Below, piece by piece: positions 33,079-42,499 of a stretch of DNA of 64,000 nt (its first letter is position 1; every line of letters begins with the position of its first letter). The stretch lies in the NCBI GenBank assembly GCA_023423405.1, contig JAFAFR010000003.1, forward strand, positions 1-64,000. The letters are read 5' to 3'. The notes below the pieces were generated by a model, which was not told the origin of the DNA, did no database searches, and was given only the letters and a program-made list of their open reading frames with translations. This DNA comes from Bacteroidota bacterium (GTDB lineage: Bacteria; Bacteroidota; Bacteroidia; Chitinophagales; Chitinophagaceae). The translations under genes and the position numbers were made by a program.

Positions 33079-34251
33079 ATGCATCCTGTTTCCAAAGCCA
33101 TCCGAACCCAGGTAGATCGTACCAATGAAATGGAACATGCACAACCCATGTTCCTCACTTCGAGTTTTTGTTTCGACAATGCGGAGGATATGCGGGCGGC
33201 CTTCGCCGATGAAACCGACGACAATATTTACAGCCGTTTCAGCAATCCCAACGTGCAGGAATTTGTGGATCGCATGTGCGCGCTCGAAGGAGCGGAAGCA
33301 GGCTTTGCCACCGCCTCCGGCATGAGCGCCATCTTCGCCAGTTTCATGAGTTTCCTGAAACAGGGCGACCACCTGCTGAGCTGCCGCAGTATTTTTGGCA
33401 GCACGCATACCGTTATTACCAAATACCTTCCGAAATACGGCATCGCACACAGTTATGTAGATGCCGCTGCCGATATAAAAGCCTGGGAAGCGGCCATTCA
33501 GCCCAATACCAGGATGATTTATATTGAAACGCCCACCAATCCCGCGCTGGAAGTGCTGGACCTGGAAGCCCTGGGTGCACTGGCGCGCCAGAAAGGCATC
33601 CTGCTGAATGTGGACAATTGTTTCGCCACACCCATCGCGCAACGACCGGTCGATTTCGGCGCCGACTTGATAGTGCATTCAGCCACCAAGTGGCTCGACG
33701 GGCAGGGGCGTGTACTGGGGGGAGTTGTGCTCGGGAAAAAAGAGCTGATCAAAGAAATTTATTTGTTCTGCCGCAGCACCGGTCCATCGCTTTCTCCTTT
33801 CAATGCTTGGATCTTAAGCCGCAGCCTGGAAACGCTGGAGGTACGAATGGAACGGCATGCATCCAATGCCCTCTTCCTCGCAGAAGCCCTGCAGGGCCAC
33901 GCGGCGCTGGAACAGGTGCGTTATCCCTTCCTGCCCAGTCACCCGCAGGCTGCCATTGCACGCCGTCAAATGACCAATGGCGGCGGCATTGTTTGCTTCG
34001 AGCTGAAAGGCGGTATTGCCGCCGGCCGCAGGTTCCTGGATGCCCTGCAAATGCTGACCCTCACCGCCAACCTGGGCGATACCCGCAGTATCGCCTCGCA
34101 CCCGGCCAGCACCACGCACGCAAAATTGTCCGACGCCGAACGCGCCGCAGTTGGTATAACGCCGGGGCTCATCCGCATTTCTGCCGGACTCGAACACCCC
34201 GAAGACATCCTCGCGGATATATTACAAGCGTTGGAAAAAGTGGGCGCTTAA
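33079..34251 (+). CDS. metZ: O-acyl-homoserine sulfhydrylase (MetZ type)
   Basis: This 390-residue PLP enzyme replaces the acyl group of O-acetyl- or O-succinyl-homoserine with sulfide to give homocysteine. PLP lysine Lys204 lies in HSATKWLDGQGRVLGG, where the DGQGR stretch is typical of MetZ. Further signatures are NIYSRFSNPNVQEF, the ASGMSAIFA region and IYIETPTNPALEVLD. It is adjacent to metX (divergent) and follows osmC by 12 bp, so acylation and sulfhydrylation are encoded together. Its last 4 bases overlap the convergent beta-CASP gene. Confidence 0.92.
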   Translation: MHPVSKAIRTQVDRTNEMEHAQPMFLTSSFCFDNAEDMRAAFADETDDNIYSRFSNPNVQEFVDRMCALEGAEAGFATASGMSAIFASFMSFLKQGDHLLSCRSIFGSTHTVITKYLPKYGIAHSYVDAAADIKAWEAAIQPNTRMIYIETPTNPALEVLDLEALGALARQKGILLNVDNCFATPIAQRPVDFGADLIVHSATKWLDGQGRVLGGVVLGKKELIKEIYLFCRSTGPSLSPFNAWILSRSLETLEVRMERHASNALFLAEALQGHAALEQVRYPFLPSHPQAAIARRQMTNGGGIVCFELKGGIAAGRRFLDALQMLTLTANLGDTRSIASHPASTTHAKLSDAERAAVGITPGLIRISAGLEHPEDILADILQALEKVGA

Positions 34252-35651
34252 GCCAGTCCCACTTCGTAGTGCCTCTCGGGAATATCGGTATCCACAAATC
34301 CTTTCTGGATCAGCCTTTGCCTGAACTGTACCTGCACGTCGTATTCGCCGTGCACCAGGAATAATTTCTTCACCGCTTTGGGATCCTGGCAGGCGAGGAA
34401 CTGGCAGAGGTCTTCGTAATCGCCGTGTGCGCTCATGCTGCGCACCGAGCCCACTTCGGCATGCACTTCGTGCTCCACGCCAAATATGCTGACGATCTTT
34501 TTACCCGCCATCAGCCTGCCGCCGAGTGAATTGGGTTCACAATATCCTACCAGCAGAACGCCGTTGCGGCTGTTCTCAATGTTGTTGGAAATGTGGTGTT
34601 TCACGCGGCCCGCTTCGGCCATGCCGCTGGCGGAAATGATGACGCAGGGCTCGTTGCGGAAATTCAGCAGCTTCGATTCCTCTACCGTACGGATATAACG
34701 AAGGCCGGCAAAGCGGAAAGGATCGTCGTCGCTCTGCAATACTTTCTGAATGGTGCGGTTGAAATAGGAAGGATATCTTTTTACCAGCTCGGTGGCTTTG
34801 ATGCTGAGCGGACTATCGAGAAAATAATCCAGTGCCGGAAGGCGTCTTTCGAGCTCCAGTTGGTTGAGCGAATACAATATTTCCTGGGTGCGTCCCACGC
34901 TGAATGCAGGAATGATCAGCTTGCCTTTTTTCTGTACGCAGATCTTTTCGATCCAGGCCAGCAACTGGTCGGGTGTGGTGGTTTGCAGTTCGTGCAGACT
35001 GTTGCCGTAGGTCGATTCCAGGATGATGTAATCGGCCTGCGGAAAAGTATCGGGAGAACGAAGGATCACATCGCGGTAACGTCCCACGTCGCCGCTGAAC
35101 GTGACCTGTTCGGTAACGCCGTTTTCCGTAATGCGCAGGTGCACGGCGGCGCTGCCGATGATATGTCCCGCATCGGTATAGAGCAATTCAATCCCTTCTT
35201 CAATCTGGAACCATTTGCCGTATTCCACTTCACGAAAAAGGCCAAAGGTCTTTTCCGCATCTTCGTGTGTGTATAAGGGTTTGACGTAGGGCTGGCCCGT
35301 TGCTGCTCTTTTTTTGTTGATGTATTTCACGTCGTCTTCCTGGATCTGGGCGGAATCTTCCAGCAAAATGGTGGTCAGCTCCCGGGTAGCGGGCGTGCAA
35401 AAAATAGGGCCGCTGAAACCATCTTTCACCAGCTTGGGTATGAGCCCACTGTGATCGATGTGCGCATGCGACAGCACCAGGTAATCCACTTCCGAAGGTT
35501 CAAAGCCCCAAACCCTGTTGAGCGCGTCGGTTTCTTTGCCCATGCCCTGGAACATGCCGCAGTCGAGCAAGATCTTTTTTCCGTTCTTAAGTGTGAGCAG
35601 GTGTTTGGACCCGGTTACGGTGCGGGCGGCACCATGGAAAGCAATTTTCAT
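34248..35651 (-). CDS. Beta-CASP metallo-beta-lactamase-fold nuclease
   Basis: This 467-residue protein of the CPSF73/Ysh1-like RNA-processing group has the zinc motif SHAHIDHSG (His62, His64, Asp66, His67). A beta-CASP segment is in the middle, and the C-terminal part contains VGYCEPNSLGGRLMAG and the SAHGDYEDL zinc-ligand motif. Proteins of this group are exo- or endoribonucleases acting in the cytoplasm. It overlaps the hotdog-fold gene upstream by 4 bp on the same strand, and they follow the C1 peptidase gene, so three genes appear to be one leftward unit. Confidence 0.92.
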   Translation of the reverse strand: MKIAFHGAARTVTGSKHLLTLKNGKKILLDCGMFQGMGKETDALNRVWGFEPSEVDYLVLSHAHIDHSGLIPKLVKDGFSGPIFCTPATRELTTILLEDSAQIQEDDVKYINKKRAATGQPYVKPLYTHEDAEKTFGLFREVEYGKWFQIEEGIELLYTDAGHIIGSAAVHLRITENGVTEQVTFSGDVGRYRDVILRSPDTFPQADYIILESTYGNSLHELQTTTPDQLLAWIEKICVQKKGKLIIPAFSVGRTQEILYSLNQLELERRLPALDYFLDSPLSIKATELVKRYPSYFNRTIQKVLQSDDDPFRFAGLRYIRTVEESKLLNFRNEPCVIISASGMAEAGRVKHHISNNIENSRNGVLLVGYCEPNSLGGRLMAGKKIVSIFGVEHEVHAEVGSVRSMSAHGDYEDLCQFLACQDPKAVKKLFLVHGEYDVQVQFRQRLIQKGFVDTDIPERHYEVGLA

Positions 35652-36136
35652 GTCGATTTCATTTTAAAGGACCAGGTGATCTCAAAGCGTGCCAGGGGTT
35701 CCCCGCTGTCCGATACGCCAACGGAGTTTACTGTTATCGTTTGTGCTGTACCGGTAGTGATGGCATTTTTCACCGCTTCGCCGATCCGGTCTCCCTCGCT
35801 GCAGGTAAAGGTAGTGATCCCCGTTGCTTTTTTCAGGAATTCAGCTTTGAGCCCGGTTACCAGCATGGATACGGCGGGAACACGTTGATAGGTATGCGAA
35901 AACACCAGTATGCCCGTGCTCATTTCTGCCGCCATGGCCAGGCAGGCGAAATAGGTGGAACGAAAAGGATTCGTGCTGAACCAGGAATAGCGGATGGTTA
36001 CGGCGCAGGAGGCGCCGTTGATATTTTTAACACGAACCCCCGAAAACCAGGCAGCGGGCAGTCGCGTGAACAGGAAGACCCGGAAACGCAACGGGTGCTT
36101 CACCAGTTTCATAAAAGAGTCCTGGGCGGCCGGCAT
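35648..36136 (-). CDS. DUF4442-like hotdog-fold protein
   Basis: This 162-residue protein resembles the DUF4442 family of hotdog thioesterase-like proteins (RVKNINGASCAVTIRYSWFSTNPFRSTYFACLAMAAE, then a strand-rich C-terminal half). Family members may act on acyl-CoA, but no activity is established here. It begins 1 bp before the C1 peptidase gene's end region and overlaps the beta-CASP gene start by 4 bp, so translation is likely coupled. No signal peptide is seen, so it is cytoplasmic. Confidence 0.75.
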   Translation of the reverse strand: MPAAQDSFMKLVKHPLRFRVFLFTRLPAAWFSGVRVKNINGASCAVTIRYSWFSTNPFRSTYFACLAMAAEMSTGILVFSHTYQRVPAVSMLVTGLKAEFLKKATGITTFTCSEGDRIGEAVKNAITTGTAQTITVNSVGVSDSGEPLARFEITWSFKMKST

Positions 36137-36137
36137 C

Positions 36138-37751
36138 TTATTTCGATTTTTCGATCTCCACCACGCAGGCCATCACCTGGTTGGGATCGCTGTTCCCCGA
36201 AAATTGCATGGTGCCTTTGGCCGTTGTGCTGAAACTGGCGTTGCGCAGCAGGTTGGGGCCCAGCGCCGTATTCACCCGGGTAGCAAAATCGGAGGAAGGA
36301 TTTTTACTGATCGCGGTATTGACGCTGTACCAGTCGAGCGGCTGCTTGCTCATTACCACGGCGATCATGTCCCTGGTGCCGATGCTGTCGGGCGTCATGC
36401 TTTTGTCCTTGGGAAAAAGCCGGTAACCGGTGATCCCGCAGAACGGCGAATAGCGCGTTTTAGTGGGGTCTTCTTTCGTGGGATAAGGAAAGAGGGTATA
36501 GCTGGTGCCATCGGTTTCTTTTCCGAATACATATACATAACATTCGCTGCTGTTCTTCACTTCCATTTTAAAAAGGGTTCCGGGCCGCAGGGTGCTGGCA
36601 GAAACAAAGCGGTTGCCACTCACCAGCTTCAGCGGGATATAGGCTTTGGGTTCTACTTTTTTCCCGGTGTTCACCACTTCCATCAGTCCTACTTCACCAA
36701 TGAGCGGCGTATTGGCTGCGGTGCCCATCTGGTGCATGGGGTCCACGCCATAGGCTTCGCGCACGTAGTAGTTGAAATCGCCGTAGCGTACCCAGGCAAA
36801 TCCGTTCACGCCCCACTCTTTTCCCCAACTGTTCATGATGAGAAAGGAGCCGCCGTATTTCTTATCGTCGTAGCCCACCACGCACATGGCATGTCCGCCG
36901 AAGCCCATCATACCGCGATCGCCTTCCTGCGGAATCCAGACATCCTTGCCCAGCATGTCCTGCATAAAGCTTGGTCCCACCATCATGCCGATCACGACAG
37001 GTGCACCCTGTGCAAGATTTTCTTTGATCGCGCGCAGATCGATCACATCGGTGCGGTCGCCTTTGGAGAGGCGGTTGAAACCCCGCATGCGGTACTGGGC
37101 CGCTTCGCGCACCTGGTCCTGGCTGGGGCTGCGGGAGCAGTCCTGGTCGGTGTAGGGAAACTGCTCATAGGGAACGGAGCCCTGCTTGGTCATGAATTCC
37201 ATGGCCCGAATGATATAGGAACCCTGGCAGCCGTCGAGCCCAATCTGGTTGTAGAGAAAGGCCGGACTAAAGCGCAGGTTGTTGGGATTTTGTCCCGCTT
37301 TGCTGGCTTCGAGGATGGTGCGGGCGCCATAGGCGCTGCTCCAGGCAACGCAGGAACCCTGTGATCCCTGGTTGCCCACTTCGGGTGCAAATTTCTGCAG
37401 GTTGGCCGCTTCGGGCAACGGGTTTTTGGTATCGTCGTCTGCCAGCGGTTCATAAATTTCTGCACGGGCAAACTGGCGTGGGTCCAGGAAGCCGCCCGTG
37501 GCCAGTTGCGCGATCTGGCCGATGCCACCCATATTGCAACCACCACGTCCCAGTACAAAATAGAGCAGGCCGCCGATCACCAGCAGTGCCAGGATGCCCT
37601 TGCCGCGAAACAGGGAAAACAGCAATGGCAGCAGTCCAAGCAAACCGCCGCCGCCACCGCCACCGCCGGGAAAACGGCCACCACCTCCCCCACCGCTGTT
37701 ATCGTTGTATTGTTCGGGATCCTGCGGGTCGTCGGTCATTCTGATGGGCAT
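36138..37751 (-). CDS. Membrane-anchored C1 (papain-like) cysteine peptidase
   Basis: This 537-residue protein has an N-terminal glycine-rich segment (about 20-36), a transmembrane helix (about 52-68, ILALLVIGGLLYFVLG) and a papain-fold domain (about 115-350). Oxyanion Gln128 and catalytic Cys134 lie in NQGSQGSCVAWS, the histidine in GGHAMCVVGYDD (about 288) and the asparagine in MNSWGKEWG (about 307). The C-terminal domain (about 365-500, KMEVKNSSECYVYVFGKETDG) resembles DUF4384. There is no cleavable signal peptide; the helix probably anchors the peptidase outside the inner membrane. It heads the leftward unit with the hotdog and beta-CASP genes. Confidence 0.87.
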   Translation of the reverse strand: MPIRMTDDPQDPEQYNDNSGGGGGGRFPGGGGGGGGLLGLLPLLFSLFRGKGILALLVIGGLLYFVLGRGGCNMGGIGQIAQLATGGFLDPRQFARAEIYEPLADDDTKNPLPEAANLQKFAPEVGNQGSQGSCVAWSSAYGARTILEASKAGQNPNNLRFSPAFLYNQIGLDGCQGSYIIRAMEFMTKQGSVPYEQFPYTDQDCSRSPSQDQVREAAQYRMRGFNRLSKGDRTDVIDLRAIKENLAQGAPVVIGMMVGPSFMQDMLGKDVWIPQEGDRGMMGFGGHAMCVVGYDDKKYGGSFLIMNSWGKEWGVNGFAWVRYGDFNYYVREAYGVDPMHQMGTAANTPLIGEVGLMEVVNTGKKVEPKAYIPLKLVSGNRFVSASTLRPGTLFKMEVKNSSECYVYVFGKETDGTSYTLFPYPTKEDPTKTRYSPFCGITGYRLFPKDKSMTPDSIGTRDMIAVVMSKQPLDWYSVNTAISKNPSSDFATRVNTALGPNLLRNASFSTTAKGTMQFSGNSDPNQVMACVVEIEKSK

Positions 37752-38067
37752 GGCAAAGAATTTTGTGTGAAGCTATACCATCAAGTTAGGACATATTATA
37801 AAATTTCCGTTCTCTTTTCCGCCGGTTTTACGAGGAGATGGCTCCGGGTTTTCTTTTTGATGGAGCCTCCCCTCCAACTCCGGGCCGCACCGGGGCGGAA
37901 AGAAAAACAGCGTAGGCATTGAGTACCCATTGAGTAGGCAAAGAGTACCTCTAATTCTGCCAAATACTCAAAAAAACGACCATCTACACAAGAGCCGGCC
38001 CCACAGCTTCCCTGCAAAAGCCTTTCTTTTTATCTTACTGAAAAAATTGCCGGGCTTCCGCCGCCAT
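37752..38067. other. Intergenic region with an 11-bp repeat array
   Basis: This 316-bp divergent gap lies between the C1 peptidase and the sensor kinase. No gene is supported; an in-frame TTG at 37930 precedes the kinase but has no signal-peptide character. The only marked structures are the four 11-bp units at 37907-37950 and a weak stem GGCTCC/GGAGCC (37840-37867). Confidence 0.55.
37907..37950. repeat. Four 11-bp units with a GAGTA core
   Basis: Units are ACAGCGTAGGC (37907-37917), ATTGAGTACCC (37918-37928), ATTGAGTAGGC (37929-37939) and AAAGAGTACCT (37940-37950). All share GNGTA at the same place, so the core recurs every 11 bp and alternate cores are 22 bp apart. LytTR regulators bind direct repeats about 21-22 bp centre to centre, and this array is upstream of a kinase paired with a LytTR regulator (41611). 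Autoregulation is a reasonable inference. Confidence 0.6.
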
Positions 38068-41000
38068 ATGCGTTTTCTCCTGCTGCTTACCCTGGCGCTG
38101 CCGGGTATTGCGGCCTGGGGCCAGTTGCCCGAATTCCACCTGCAACTCTTCGACAATGCCAGCGGCATCCGCCCGGGCAGTAACCTCGCCGTCATAAAAA
38201 GCAAAAAGGGATTCGTTTGGATCCTCTACCCGCGGAACGTGCAGCGCTTCGACGGGCGCCGGGCCACGAGTTTCAAAACTGCCAGCAACCCGCAATACCT
38301 CTATGCCGACTCGGCCGACCGCATCTGGGTCAGCTCGCCGCGACAGCTTTTTCTTTTCAGCGAAGAGCAGCACCGCTTTCTTCCGGTTCGGTTGCCCCTG
38401 GCCGATAGCAGTGCCGGCATCGGTCCTGTTTTTGAACTGCCCGGGCGGGGAACACATGTTGTCACCAGCACCGGTTTTTTCCGGCTCGATGAAACCACCG
38501 GCCGCTTCCTGCCCGCGCTTCGCGAACTGCCCGTGGCGCCGCCCTACAGCACCCGCTCCTTTGTGAGCAGGGGCAACAGCATTTTTTTCGGGCATGGTAA
38601 ATACATCTACCGCTACCGCGTTCACACCCAACAGGTCGACAGCCTGCCCGATTCCTCCATGCGGCGGCTCTTTCCGCTGACCGAGGACCTCATTGCCATG
38701 AACTCCTGGACCATCGATTCCTACTGGTACGATTTTGCCAACCGCAGCGTTCGCCTGGTTCCCATGCCTCCGGCGGTAGAAGCCGTAACCCAACAATCGG
38801 GGGTCAACCGCTTTGGCATCCGCGACATCCAGGAAGCCGGTGGCGGCCATTTTTATGTCGCCACTACGCACGGGCTGTTCAACTACGACCGGTCGGCCGA
38901 CCGCTTCCGGAAAATACAGTTGCAGCTCAATGGTCGCCCGGTGCTCACGTCCGACTATACCAACTACCTCTACCTCGACCGCGAACATTATCTCTGGATG
39001 GCCACGGTCGATGGACTGGCGCGCGTGCATGTGCAGGGGCAGTCCTTCGGCCTGATCCGGATAAGACAGAACGATTCGCACCTGTCCGCGGGCATCGACA
39101 ATATCCGCAACATTACCGGCGACAGGGAGGGTAATCTCTGGCTGGCATCGGGAAGCGGTTTCATTGAATGGCGCCGCGCTTCCAACCAGTGGAAGCTGCA
39201 CCTGCCCAATGGCGCCCGCAACGACCAGCTCGCCTTTCCCTCCGTGCGCGGTATTGCATACGACGGCAAATACATCCTGCTGGGTCCCGGCGACCTGGGC
39301 CCCTGGTTGTACGAGCCTGCCAGCGGAAAATACCGCCGGCCCCGCTACGCCAGCGACTCGGTACGCCAGCGCAGTGAGCAGGATTTTTTTGATGCCATCA
39401 CACCGCTGCGCAACGGCGATTTTTTATTCCTGGGTCGCGACCATCTTTATTTGCTGGAAGGGAAAACTTACCGCTTTGATTTTGTACGGGTGCCGGGTTC
39501 GCGCGAGAATACCAATTTCGCCTACCAGGACGGAGACGGGAAAGTATGGCTGGTCACCTCGCGCGGGCTCCACCTGCTGAGCGAAAAGCTGGAATACCTG
39601 CAACAGGTGCCGCTGCCGCCGGGCGCTGTTTCAGCCGGTTGTATGCTGCCCGACAACCGCCTGCTCTTTGCGCTGGAAGGCGGTGTGTACGTTGCGGCCT
39701 TTCATAACGGGAAGGCACAAGTGCAGCTATTCACCGACCAGCTCAAAGACGTATTCATCACCTCCCTGCTGCAGGACGACCAGGGCTGGATCTGGGCCAC
39801 TTCCGAAAACGGCATCTACCGTTTCGATCCCGTTCATTCCAAACTGTATTTGTTCGACTATACCGACAATGTGCAGGGCTATGGCTTCAACAGCAACTGC
39901 TGGTACAAAGCCCCCGACGGTATGTTGTTCATCGGCGGCACCAACGGGCTGAACTATATCCGTCCCGCGCAGTTCAGCATGCGCGAAGACTCCCTGAAAG
40001 TGTATATCCAGCAACTCAAAACAGGCAGGAACGATTCGGTGCGCTATAGTTGGAGCGGTGGCCCGGTGGAGCTGCCGTACCAGGACCGCAGCCTGGAAGC
40101 GGAACTGGTGGCTCCCTATTTCAATAACCACGAAAAAGTAAAATACCGCTATAAACTCGAGGGGCTCGATAAGGACTGGCAATACCTCGACAACACCAAT
40201 TCCGTTCGTTTCAGTTCGCTGCCTCCCGGTAAATACAGGCTGCTGGCGGGCGCCAGCATCAACAACGTGGATTGGGTGGACGTGCCGCATCCGCCCGACC
40301 TGCTGGTGCAAATGCCTTTCTGGCGAACGCCCTGGTTCCTATTGCTCAGCTTTGGCACCCTGGCGTTCCTGGCCGGCTGGTTCATCCGCAACCGCAACCG
40401 GAAAATTGAAGAGAAGCAGGAAGAACTGGAAGCAGAACAGGCCATCAACTATTTTTCCAACAGCATCATGGACCACAGTTCCGAAGAACAGATCCTCTGG
40501 GATGTGGCGCGCAACTGCATTGGCCGCCTGCAGTTCGAAGATTGTGTGATCTACCTGTTGGATGAAGAGAAAAAGATACTGCGGCAGGTAGCGGCGCACG
40601 GACCAAAAACCGGTAACACCAACAAGATCAGCAAACCCATTGAAATACCGGTGGGCAAGGGCATAACGGGATGGGTAGCCGAAAATGCAAAACCGCAGAT
40701 CATCAACGATACCAGCAAAGATCCGCGCTATATTGTAGACGATGCCTTCAGGGCGGCAGAGATCACCGTGCCCATCATTGCCAACGGCAGGGTATTGGGA
40801 GTTATCGACTGCGAACACTCAAAAAAAGGGTTCTTTACACAAAAGCATTTGTCCATTCTCACCACCATTGCTTCCTTGTGTGCCAACAAAATAGTGAAAG
40901 CGCGCGCCGAAGAAGAAAAGCTGGCGGCGGAAACCGTACTGAGCGAAACCAGGCAACAGATGGCGGAAGTGGAAATGCAGGCCCTGCGGGCGCAAATGAA

Positions 41001-41601
41001 CCCACACTTCATTTTCAATTGTCTCAATTCCATCAATCGCTACATTGTGAAAAGCGACCAGGCCACAGCCTCTCTTTACCTCACCCGGTTTGCGAGATTG
41101 ATCCGCCTGATCCTGGATAATTCCAACAACAAAACGGTTACCCTTACCAGTGAGTTGGAAGCGCTGCAATTGTATATTGAAATGGAAAGCATCCGCTTTG
41201 AGAAAAAATTCAGTTACGAGATCCGGCTCGAAGAGGAACTGCGTCCTTATAACATACAGGTGCCACCCATGATCCTGCAACCCTATGTGGAAAACGCTAT
41301 CTGGCACGGGCTGTTACACAAAGAAACGGCGGGTAAACTGCTGATCCGCGTGGCACAGCAGGGAGACAGCATGCTGGAATGTATCATCGAAGACAACGGC
41401 ATTGGCCGCCAGAAGGCCAGGGAGCTGAAAAGCAAGTCGGCTACTACCCGCAAATCGCTGGGCATGCAGCTCACAGAACAGCGGCTGCAGTTGCTGAACC
41501 GCCGGTCAGATGCCTCCGCTTCAGTTACCATTATTGACCTCTATGAAGATGGTCAGCCTGCAGGCACACGGGTGCGCATAACCATTCCCGTAGACAATTA
41601 A
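38068..41601 (+). CDS. Propeller-GAF-LytS-type sensor histidine kinase
   Basis: This 1177-residue sensor has a signal peptide (MRFLLLLTLALPGIAAWGQ), a periplasmic two-component-regulator propeller (about 20-640, repeats such as DREGNLWLASGSGFIEW and GWIWATSENGIYRF) and a Y_Y_Y-like domain (KYRYKLEGLDKDWQYLDN). A transmembrane helix (about 757-775), coiled coil, GAF domain (about 805-945) and a LytS/YehU-type kinase follow, with His979 in NPHFIFNCLNSI and a C-terminal ATPase. ATG 38068 was chosen because it begins the signal peptide. The partner LytTR regulator starts 9 bp after the stop. Propeller sensors of this kind often detect glycans or peptides; the ligand is unknown. Confidence 0.93.
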   Translation: MRFLLLLTLALPGIAAWGQLPEFHLQLFDNASGIRPGSNLAVIKSKKGFVWILYPRNVQRFDGRRATSFKTASNPQYLYADSADRIWVSSPRQLFLFSEEQHRFLPVRLPLADSSAGIGPVFELPGRGTHVVTSTGFFRLDETTGRFLPALRELPVAPPYSTRSFVSRGNSIFFGHGKYIYRYRVHTQQVDSLPDSSMRRLFPLTEDLIAMNSWTIDSYWYDFANRSVRLVPMPPAVEAVTQQSGVNRFGIRDIQEAGGGHFYVATTHGLFNYDRSADRFRKIQLQLNGRPVLTSDYTNYLYLDREHYLWMATVDGLARVHVQGQSFGLIRIRQNDSHLSAGIDNIRNITGDREGNLWLASGSGFIEWRRASNQWKLHLPNGARNDQLAFPSVRGIAYDGKYILLGPGDLGPWLYEPASGKYRRPRYASDSVRQRSEQDFFDAITPLRNGDFLFLGRDHLYLLEGKTYRFDFVRVPGSRENTNFAYQDGDGKVWLVTSRGLHLLSEKLEYLQQVPLPPGAVSAGCMLPDNRLLFALEGGVYVAAFHNGKAQVQLFTDQLKDVFITSLLQDDQGWIWATSENGIYRFDPVHSKLYLFDYTDNVQGYGFNSNCWYKAPDGMLFIGGTNGLNYIRPAQFSMREDSLKVYIQQLKTGRNDSVRYSWSGGPVELPYQDRSLEAELVAPYFNNHEKVKYRYKLEGLDKDWQYLDNTNSVRFSSLPPGKYRLLAGASINNVDWVDVPHPPDLLVQMPFWRTPWFLLLSFGTLAFLAGWFIRNRNRKIEEKQEELEAEQAINYFSNSIMDHSSEEQILWDVARNCIGRLQFEDCVIYLLDEEKKILRQVAAHGPKTGNTNKISKPIEIPVGKGITGWVAENAKPQIINDTSKDPRYIVDDAFRAAEITVPIIANGRVLGVIDCEHSKKGFFTQKHLSILTTIASLCANKIVKARAEEEKLAAETVLSETRQQMAEVEMQALRAQMNPHFIFNCLNSINRYIVKSDQATASLYLTRFARLIRLILDNSNNKTVTLTSELEALQLYIEMESIRFEKKFSYEIRLEEELRPYNIQVPPMILQPYVENAIWHGLLHKETAGKLLIRVAQQGDSMLECIIEDNGIGRQKARELKSKSATTRKSLGMQLTEQRLQLLNRRSDASASVTIIDLYEDGQPAGTRVRITIPVDN

Positions 41602-41610
41602 AACAGACAC

Positions 41611-42360
41611 ATGATCAACGCCATACTGGTAGACGACGAAAAGAATGCCCTCGAAATGATGGAGTGGCTGTTGCGCACCTATTGTCCCGAAGTAGCGATA
41701 GCCGGCATGTTCACCAGCGCCGAAGAAGCATTGCCCGTTATCCGCAAAACAAATCCCGATGTGGTTTTCCTCGACATAGAAATGCCGCGCATGAACGGGT
41801 TCGACCTGCTGGAGCAACTGGAAAAACCTTCTTTCCATATCGTATTCTGCACGGCCTACGACCAGTTTGCCATCCGGGCTTTTAAATACAGTGCACTCAA
41901 TTACCTGCTCAAACCCATCGATCCGGAAGACCTCAAAACCACCATCGGGCGGGTGCGTTCCAGGGAACAACTGCCCAACCGCGAACAGTTCGAATTGCTG
42001 ATGCAGGGTATCCTGGGCCAGCCAAAACAAACACCCGCAAGAATAGCGCTCAACAGCGGCGATGGCGTAGTGTTTGTTTCCACCGGCGACATCATTTATT
42101 GCGAAGCGGAAAGCAATTACACGCAGGTGGTGCTGGTGGGAAATAAAAAGATCATGGTATCGAAAGTATTGCGCGAGCTCGATGAAGCATTGAGCGGCCC
42201 CGACTTTTTCCGCGTTCACAGTTCCTTCCTCGTAAACATCAACCACATCAAAAAACTGGTTAAGGGAGAAGGTGGTTACTTGGTGATGGACAACGATGCC
42301 ATCGTATCTGTTTCGCGCTCCAGGCGCCAGGAATTCATGGACCATTTCCCCCGGTTCTGA
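41611..42360 (+). CDS. LytTR family response regulator, partner of the propeller kinase
   Basis: This 249-residue regulator has a receiver domain (1-120, phospho-acceptor Asp55 in VVFLDIEMPRMNGFD, Lys in LLKPI). Its LytTR DNA-binding domain (about 145-245) contains GDIIYCEAESNYTQVV and the FRVHSSFLVNI string. It lies 9 bp downstream of the kinase in the same operon, making a cognate LytS/LytT-like pair. The 11-bp array before the kinase gene is its most likely binding site in this window. Confidence 0.94.
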   Translation: MINAILVDDEKNALEMMEWLLRTYCPEVAIAGMFTSAEEALPVIRKTNPDVVFLDIEMPRMNGFDLLEQLEKPSFHIVFCTAYDQFAIRAFKYSALNYLLKPIDPEDLKTTIGRVRSREQLPNREQFELLMQGILGQPKQTPARIALNSGDGVVFVSTGDIIYCEAESNYTQVVLVGNKKIMVSKVLRELDEALSGPDFFRVHSSFLVNINHIKKLVKGEGGYLVMDNDAIVSVSRSRRQEFMDHFPRF

Positions 42361-42444
42361 CCACCGGCCAATCAGGAAAACCGTCACTCACTCACAAAAA
42401 CACCGGATTACGCAAAGCCGCTGTGCAAGGGCATTAGCGGCCAT

Positions 42445-42452
42445 TAGCTTTG
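42445..42452 (+). promoter_or_regulatory. -7 element upstream of the small lipoprotein gene
   Basis: TAGCTTTG matches TAnnTTTG and lies 47 bases before the start at 42500. No clear -33 TTTG is seen at the expected distance. Confidence 0.35.
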
Positions 42453-42499
42453 CTCTACCAATTGATTCATTAACCATTTAACCACCAAAAACATTTATC

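Noticed and set aside
37930..38067. N-terminal extension of the propeller kinase from a TTG at 37930
   Set aside because: It would bury the signal peptide that begins at ATG 38068, and it overlaps the 11-bp repeat array.
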